41,222 nt of DNA, taken from positions 1 to 41,222 of IMG/VR virus record IMGVR_UViG_3300022920_000282, one strand, 5' to 3'. Each line of letters starts with the position of its first letter. Within the stretch, counting starts at the first letter, position 1. Under the pieces are notes generated by a model that was not told the origin of the DNA, searched no databases, and saw only the letters and a list, made by a program, of their open reading frames with translations. A program made the position numbers and the translations under genes. The stretch is from a virus. Of this stretch, positions 36,424-41,222 are shown one piece after another.

Positions 36424-37691
36424 TAGAATAAATTTTTAGTAGAATCCTTTTTAGTAGATTTTGCAATAGTCTTTTTACCAACTAACTTCATAGGAGTTTG
36501 CTTCTCTTCTGGAATATCCATGCCTGCAAAAGGATCTGGTGCAAAATTGTTTTTCTTAGCACCTTCTAACCAATCAGTATCTTTTAAGATTTTGTCCATT
36601 TCTAACAAAGCATCTTTATTATCAATTGCACCTTCCCAATCTTTTTCAATTGCATCGTAAATTGCTTTTTGAATTGGATCTGGAATAGTTTCATTATGCA
36701 ATAGCATTAAGCCGATATTTTGTGTAAGAGTAGTTTTAATTAATGTTAATGAACTGTGTCCGACAACTCTGTAGATAATATCTGATAATGTATCTTTAGC
36801 TTCTGATGAAAATAAGTAATCTATTTTAAAGTCATTGAATTCTTTAACGAATTGACTGAAAATCATATCTGCTGTTTTATCAGTAATAGAATAGTTTCTA
36901 AGTTTACCGTTCTTCATTTCTTTTTGCCAAGTAACTACTGACGAAATGTTATCTGATTTATCTCCTGTAAGTATTTTCTTAAATATAAATTCATCACAGT
37001 TGATTTCTGTAGTAGTAATTTTATTAGCAGTTACCCATGACATGATGTCATATTGATAATTATCACGCAACATATTCTTACCGCCCATGTTGAATAACAT
37101 ATCATCGCCAGTCATGTCTTTTGAGGATGATTTAGCCATGTCAGCTTCAAAGCCTTGATAACCATAGAGAGATTTTTTAGTATTGTAATACCATATAGTA
37201 TGCGCGTCGTTGGTAGTGGAATAGTTAACTAATTGAATAAGATCTCTATCACCAGTCCATACGATACAAGATTTACCTCTGGCATTCAACATTGTTGACC
37301 AACCGAAGATAACATCATCTGCTTCTGCACCTTGTATTTGATGTACAGTAACACCTTTCTTAGCAAGAATTTCTTGAAATGCTTCATATACTTCATATAC
37401 TGCAGTCCAATCTACTGTTTTGTTTTGCTTTCTAGTTCCTTTATATTGTGCTTCTGGATATAGATCCTTTCTCCATGATTTAGAATCTACAGTCAAAACA
37501 ACATCATCAACAAACATCTTAAGCTTACGCATTTCAGATGCAAAGTCAATTGCTAGTTTTCTCATAAACTGTGATTTTTGCTTATCATCACCCAGAAGAA
37601 GCGCGCCGCCCTTTGGCTTTGGCATAACGAATAATCTACTAAAAACAAAGTAGTTACCGTCGATTAATAATGTATGTTTTCCCACTTTCAT
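36423..37691 (-). CDS. rnh: T4 RNase H-like FEN/5'-3' exonuclease
   Basis: 422 aa against 305 aa in T4 RNase H; the extra length is mostly C-terminal. It removes RNA primers and flaps from lagging-strand fragments in this family. Active-site acidic residues are all visible: LLIDGNYFVFS (residues 8-18, Asp11), VVLTVDSKSWRKDLYPEAQYKG (64-85, Asp69 and the Arg/Lys clamp), GAEADDVIFG (121-130), WTGDRDLIQLV (145-155) and ILTGDKSDNIS (240-250, helix-hairpin-helix start). The tail ends in a Lys-rich stretch. Promoter copy D lies about 25 bp upstream; gp44 is the next gene upstream, giving a replication pair. Confidence 0.88.
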   Translation of the reverse strand: MKVGKHTLLIDGNYFVFSRLFVMPKPKGGALLLGDDKQKSQFMRKLAIDFASEMRKLKMFVDDVVLTVDSKSWRKDLYPEAQYKGTRKQNKTVDWTAVYEVYEAFQEILAKKGVTVHQIQGAEADDVIFGWSTMLNARGKSCIVWTGDRDLIQLVNYSTTNDAHTIWYYNTKKSLYGYQGFEADMAKSSSKDMTGDDMLFNMGGKNMLRDNYQYDIMSWVTANKITTTEINCDEFIFKKILTGDKSDNISSVVTWQKEMKNGKLRNYSITDKTADMIFSQFVKEFNDFKIDYLFSSEAKDTLSDIIYRVVGHSSLTLIKTTLTQNIGLMLLHNETIPDPIQKAIYDAIEKDWEGAIDNKDALLEMDKILKDTDWLEGAKKNNFAPDPFAGMDIPEEKQTPMKLVGKKTIAKSTKKDSTKNLF

Positions 37692-37715
37692 ATTTTGTGT
37701 GTTTTAATTCCTATA

Positions 37716-37757
37716 CTAATATACGAAAAATATTTGACATAGAAAAATGTTTTGGCA
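37716..37757 (-). promoter_or_regulatory. 42-bp-span promoter element, copy D (nuclease gene)
   Basis: Coding strand: TGCCAAAACATTTTTCTA, TGTCAAATATTTTT and CGTATATTAGTATAG. It is almost identical to copy B over the full 42 bp. It begins 10 bp past the gp44 stop and ends 25 bp before the nuclease ATG. Confidence 0.62.
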
Positions 37758-37766
37758 ATTATTTTG

Positions 37767-38723
37767 TTATTTTTTTACAATTCCTTGAATATCATATACA
37801 CAGCTTAACATTGTGATTACCGGATCTATTACATGAATTCTTTGAGCTTGGTGTTTAGCAACCGAAATAACTACTTGCGGAATATGCTTTACACTTTGCA
37901 AACGTTCTTGTTTTATATATTCTACAAACTCTGCACCTAATGATTGTAAAACATCATCAACTCTATTAGAATAATTGCTTACTAGAAGCTGATAATTTTT
38001 AGCAGGATCTGATTCGTTAAATACTAATTCAAATACATCTTTATAGACAGAGTTAAATTTCTTAACATCTTCTATTGTAATATTTGTAGTACCTTGTGTT
38101 TTATAGCCCTGTAATTTATTTAGAGTAGATCTAAGATCTGGAAAGTTACGTCTAACAAATTCTACAAGTGCATCTTTTTGAATTGTCATTTCTTCTTTTC
38201 CACATATATCATAAACTCTTCTAATATATTTCTTTGTTAATTCGCTTTCTTCTTCTTTATCAAAGTCAAAATTAATAACTTCAAATCTTGATAGAATAGG
38301 ATCTGGTAGTTTATTGATATAGTTACATGTTGCAATAAATCTAGAATTAGATGCAAATTGTTCCATAGTAGCTCTTAACGCTTTAAAGAATTGATCAGAT
38401 ACTCCATCAACCTCATCTAGTATTACTACCTTAAACATCCCTGGAGCATCCATTATAGATACAGTTGAACAGAAATCTATAATCTTTGTTCTAATAACAT
38501 CTACCGATGTGTCTGTGGACGCGTTGATGTACAGGTATGGCAATTGGAACTGATTTACAATGGCTTTTGCACAAGAAGTCTTACCTGTCCCTGGTGAGCC
38601 CGCAAACAGCATATTCTGTACTAGTCCATCTTTAAATTTGGACATCACTCTTTCAGGAAGGATTAGTTCCTCTAAATTCTTTGGTCTGTATTTCTCAGTG
38701 AATAGCTGATTTATCGATTGCAT
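37767..38723 (-). CDS. 44: Sliding clamp loader large subunit (gp44-like AAA+ ATPase)
   Basis: 318 aa, almost the same length as T4 gp44 (319). It loads the sliding clamp onto primed DNA using ATP. Seen: the FTEKYRPKNLEELILPERV start (residues 8-26) typical of clamp-loader ATPases, Walker A GSPGTGKT (42-49), Walker B VVILDEVDG (99-107), sensor 1 SRFIATCNYINKLPDPILSRF (about 126-146) with the SRF arginine finger motif, and the sensor 2/lid region FPDLRSTLNKLQGYKT. The C-terminal collar domain follows. The gp62 partner is not evident in this window unless it is the 142-aa protein at 35804. Confidence 0.92.
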   Translation of the reverse strand: MQSINQLFTEKYRPKNLEELILPERVMSKFKDGLVQNMLFAGSPGTGKTSCAKAIVNQFQLPYLYINASTDTSVDVIRTKIIDFCSTVSIMDAPGMFKVVILDEVDGVSDQFFKALRATMEQFASNSRFIATCNYINKLPDPILSRFEVINFDFDKEEESELTKKYIRRVYDICGKEEMTIQKDALVEFVRRNFPDLRSTLNKLQGYKTQGTTNITIEDVKKFNSVYKDVFELVFNESDPAKNYQLLVSNYSNRVDDVLQSLGAEFVEYIKQERLQSVKHIPQVVISVAKHQAQRIHVIDPVITMLSCVYDIQGIVKK

Positions 38724-38729
38724 ATAGTT

Positions 38730-39272
38730 ATGTTTGGTTATTATAGTGTCAAAGTACCAAAATGTTTCATAGATAAATACAATATGGCAATAGTTATTAA
38801 AAAGACTGGAGGTCCATGGCCTGCTAACAGGTATGGTATCATTCTAAAGTACTTACCAAGATTTTTAAGAAAGTTTCTAATTAATCACAGAAATCTTGCA
38901 AAATGGTCAGATGACGATCAATTCATGGAATGTGTCTTAAAAATACAAAGACCTAAATCCACCACTTCTACTAAAATATATTGGGATATGGTTAACGATA
39001 GAGCCCTAGACGAAAAGGGTCTAGAGAGATCATATAATACTATTGATTGGTATTGTGCTATTTCACTTAAACCTATTAAGGCTAAGTTTATGAACTTCGA
39101 TCTTGAGAATTTTATACATCAGGAATATTATGATGTGTTAGATGCTCCAATGGTAGACAGTCGTATACTTAAATCATCAGTTGACTTTCGTAATAAATGT
39201 AAAAAACTCCTGCTCGCAGAACGAGAGGAGTTTCTTAAACTTGCTAAAAAGAACGCTAAGCGCTCTCTTTAA
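38730..39272 (+). CDS. Plus-strand hypothetical protein (about 180 aa)
   Basis: An isolated plus-strand gene between leftward genes. The longest frame opens with TTG at 38718, but ATG at 38730 (MFGYYSVKVPKCFIDKYN) or ATG at 38784 (MAIVIKKTGGPWPANRYGII) are likelier starts. Basic, mixed alpha/beta, with YGIILKYLPRFLRKFLINHR, KSTTSTKIYWDMVNDRALDE and a Lys/Arg-rich C-terminal helix (LLLAEREEFLKLAKKNAKRS). No family recognised. It diverges from gp44 with only 6 bp between the two ATGs and converges on the 39275 gene with a 2-bp gap, so any promoter must lie inside its own or gp44's coding region. Confidence 0.6.
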   Translation: MFGYYSVKVPKCFIDKYNMAIVIKKTGGPWPANRYGIILKYLPRFLRKFLINHRNLAKWSDDDQFMECVLKIQRPKSTTSTKIYWDMVNDRALDEKGLERSYNTIDWYCAISLKPIKAKFMNFDLENFIHQEYYDVLDAPMVDSRILKSSVDFRNKCKKLLLAEREEFLKLAKKNAKRSL

Positions 39273-39274
39273 TA

Positions 39275-41222
39275 TTACATTAACGCTTTAAATTTATCAG
39301 CAACAGACATACCTTCATAAAGTTTAACCTTTTTAGGTAATTCTACTTTTGCTTCTTCAACAAATTCTTCAGCATTTTCTTTATCATCCTTAGAAACATC
39401 TTCTACTGGATATTCTTCGTCTCCAACTTTAAAAGTCTTTTCGCCTTTTGCAATTGCTTCTGCTCTTGCAGCACCGAATTCATTTCCTTCTTCAATTTCT
39501 TCAATTTCTTCAGATTCTTTAATACCGAAATGATCTTTAGCCATTGCTAAAAGTTCAGCATAAGTATATTTACCAGAAAGAGCGTCATTTGCAATAGTTC
39601 CTTCAGGTTTACCAACAGAATACATTGCTTGATCGTCAAATCCAAGACCTTCCGACCATGGTTTCTTTGGATCGAATCCTAATTCAGACGCTAATGATTG
39701 TGAAAGAGAAGTATTTCCTCTAAATTGATCATTGTAACCTAATTTGTCATCTCCAAATGCAGATGAATCGACTGTCTTTCTTCCTTCTTCAAGATTTGTA
39801 CCGCCTCCTGTTTTAGCAGATGCTGTCTCAGAGTAGCTAATTTCTTTTGCAACAGTTACTACATCGTCATCAGAACCATCTTCTTTTTTACCTGTGAAAT
39901 CTTGTTCGCCTTCATATTTAGGCTTTTGTTCATCTTCTCCAGTTTGTGGATTAGCAACTGGAACCGTTTTACCTTTTTCTTCTGCTGCAATAACTTTAAA
40001 ACCTTCATTACCGGCGATAAATGCATCAGCTAATTGCTTTGATGTTTTTTCAGCTTCAGATTCTACCGCATCAATTTCATCATAAGTTGATTCCATAGTA
40101 TCTATTCTATCTGAGTACTCATCTTTAGCAGCAAGAACATCCGCTTCTTTAGAATCTCCTTCATATCCAAATGCTAGAGAATAATCTTTTTTACCGATAG
40201 CACCATACGCAGCTTTTAATTCAGAAAGCTTTGTTTTAGCTTCTTTAGCTAAGTCTTTATTTTGAGGGTCTGCAGCAAGTGCTCCAGTTGCAGCTCCAAA
40301 TTCTGAAATACCCTTCATATAAGCCTGAATCTTTTGAAGTGCTGCTGCCTCATCACCTGTTGTATTAGCAATTTCTGCTTCTAAATCAGAAGCAGCCTTT
40401 GCAGCTTTTTCTTGGGCTTTTTTAGAAGCTTCTGCTTGGGCTTTAATATCTTTATTTGTTCTTTCTTCAGCTGCCTTATCTAATCTTTTCTGTCTATCTT
40501 CATCCTCGATAAATTCATCTTGAACTTTTCTGGTTTTTTTCAGAAATTCATCATCAGTGTCTCTTTCGATCTTTAATTTTTTTAGATCCCATTGAGCAGC
40601 AATTGCAGGAGAATCACTCACTTTATTATCACTAATTAATTTTGAAATTTTTGTACCAAAATCTGCAACTAATCTATCTTGCTTTGTAGCTTGATCTGCT
40701 TTTTCTCTATCTAGTTTTTTACCAGCTTGTTCTTTCATTGCAGCAAGCTTAGCATCTCTAACCAATCTAGCTTTCTTTTTTGCAGCAGGGTTATCTAATT
40801 TGTCAATAGCATCATTAAGTTTATCTTTAATCTTATCTTCTGCTTGTGCTAATCTTTCTTCTTTATTTTGGTCAAATTTATACCCAAATATAGTTTTATC
40901 TAATTCCGCCGTCTTTTTCTTTTTATATAACTTAGGGTACATAGAATTAAGTTTTGCAGCTGCAGCACCAGCTTTAAACATCGCCATTAAAGTAGCACCT
41001 GCATTTTCGTTTAATTCTAAATTAACGTCTTCGTTAAAAACTTCTTCGATAATTGCGTCAATGCTTTCTGTAATTTGTTTTGAAAGTTGTTCTAGGTTAG
41101 TTAAGATAGTATCGACATCTTGTACGATTTCTGCTCTTACCTCTTCTCCTGATTTAGCAGAAGTCTGTTGTGTACCTACAGTAGTAGAATCTGTCTTAAC
41201 TGCAGGAGCAGTTGTTTGACCT
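39275..41222 (-). CDS. Long charged coiled-coil protein, probable structural/head-related (5' end outside window)
   Basis: The frame stays open from the TAA at 39275 to the right edge at 41222 (about 648 codons), so the true start lies outside; the internal MAMFKAGAAAAKL is not the beginning. Upstream residues continue in frame (EEVRAEIVQDVDTILTNLEQ, then LSKQITESIDAIIEEVFNED). The protein is very rich in Lys, Ala, Glu and Asp with long helical heptads (KAQEKAAKAASDLEAEIANT) and acidic tracts. It ends KVKLYEGMSVADKFKALM; a short 'SxADKFxxLM' end recurs in head-related proteins of T4-like marine phages by my recall. No enzyme motif. Function unknown, possibly an internal head or scaffold component. 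Confidence 0.65.
   Translation of the reverse strand, partial: GQTTAPAVKTDSTTVGTQQTSAKSGEEVRAEIVQDVDTILTNLEQLSKQITESIDAIIEEVFNEDVNLELNENAGATLMAMFKAGAAAAKLNSMYPKLYKKKKTAELDKTIFGYKFDQNKEERLAQAEDKIKDKLNDAIDKLDNPAAKKKARLVRDAKLAAMKEQAGKKLDREKADQATKQDRLVADFGTKISKLISDNKVSDSPAIAAQWDLKKLKIERDTDDEFLKKTRKVQDEFIEDEDRQKRLDKAAEERTNKDIKAQAEASKKAQEKAAKAASDLEAEIANTTGDEAAALQKIQAYMKGISEFGAATGALAADPQNKDLAKEAKTKLSELKAAYGAIGKKDYSLAFGYEGDSKEADVLAAKDEYSDRIDTMESTYDEIDAVESEAEKTSKQLADAFIAGNEGFKVIAAEEKGKTVPVANPQTGEDEQKPKYEGEQDFTGKKEDGSDDDVVTVAKEISYSETASAKTGGGTNLEEGRKTVDSSAFGDDKLGYNDQFRGNTSLSQSLASELGFDPKKPWSEGLGFDDQAMYSVGKPEGTIANDALSGKYTYAELLAMAKDHFGIKESEEIEEIEEGNEFGAARAEAIAKGEKTFKVGDEEYPVEDVSKDDKENAEEFVEEAKVELPKKVKLYEGMSVADKFKALM

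Overview
The window is a contiguous piece of an AT-rich, tailed (myovirus, T4-like) phage genome whose host is very probably a marine member of the Bacteroidota (Flavobacteriia-like). Phage evidence: recognisable T4-type genes for large terminase (gp17), tail sheath (gp18), tail tube (gp19), a gp26-like tail/baseplate protein, a tape-measure-like protein, the sliding-clamp loader (gp44) and a T4 RNase H/FEN-type 5' nuclease, plus phage-borne tRNAs. Host evidence: eight exported proteins have signal peptides with Gln directly after the predicted cleavage site (the Bacteroidetes 'Q-rule'), two carry type IX secretion (T9SS) sorting domains (one type A, one CHU_C/type B), and start codons lack Shine-Dalgarno sequences. 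No integrase, CRISPR array or insertion sequence was seen.

Layout. (1) 1-5465, minus strand: a compact operon of exported proteins: PA14+dockerin-like, cohesin-like+dockerin-like, cohesin-like+T9SS type A tail, a single-pass membrane protein, a CsgG-like outer-membrane secretion protein, a beta-barrel-like protein with a poly-Lys/poly-Ser linker, and the first codons of one more. (2) 5635-7669, plus strand: a divergent two-gene operon, a large CHU_C protein and a small dockerin-like protein. (3) 7722-10351: a Mom-like DNA base modification enzyme, a membrane micropeptide and two fibre-like virion proteins. (4) 10403-12713: an accessory operon of tightly overlapping genes (MarC, cytidylyltransferase, DUF2279-like, SET domain, micro-ORFs). 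(5) 12761-14567: tRNAs (Lys, Arg, Leu, Glu, Gln and one aberrant tRNA-like element) around an IMP dehydrogenase. (6) 14575-20759: an ECF-like sigma factor, small proteins, a catalytically degenerate phosphoesterase, a PD-(D/E)XK protein, guanylate kinase, a flavodoxin-fold protein, an Fpg/Nei glycosylase, tRNA-Ser and a KTSC protein. (7) 20776-36232: glycosyltransferase and tail/packaging genes in T4-like order (reading leftward: neck gp14-like, gp16, gp17, gp18, gp19, gp26-like, tape measure). (8) 36262-41222: RNase H/FEN nuclease, gp44, one plus-strand orphan and a long charged protein running off the right edge.

Two promoter classes are visible by eye. A late-type 11-bp motif (GATATATAATA on the coding strand, five exact copies plus variants) lies 28-70 bp before virion genes and also before the exported-protein operon, so that operon is probably expressed late with the virion; the ECF-like sigma factor is the obvious candidate to read it. 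A second element of fixed 42-bp span occurs four times before the tRNA cluster, the sigma factor, a 74-aa protein and the nuclease, and probably drives earlier genes. The most unusual content is the phage-encoded surface module that combines T9SS-addressed adhesin-like proteins, cohesin/dockerin-like parts and a CsgG-like pore. All assignments come from reading the sequence; no database search was run.
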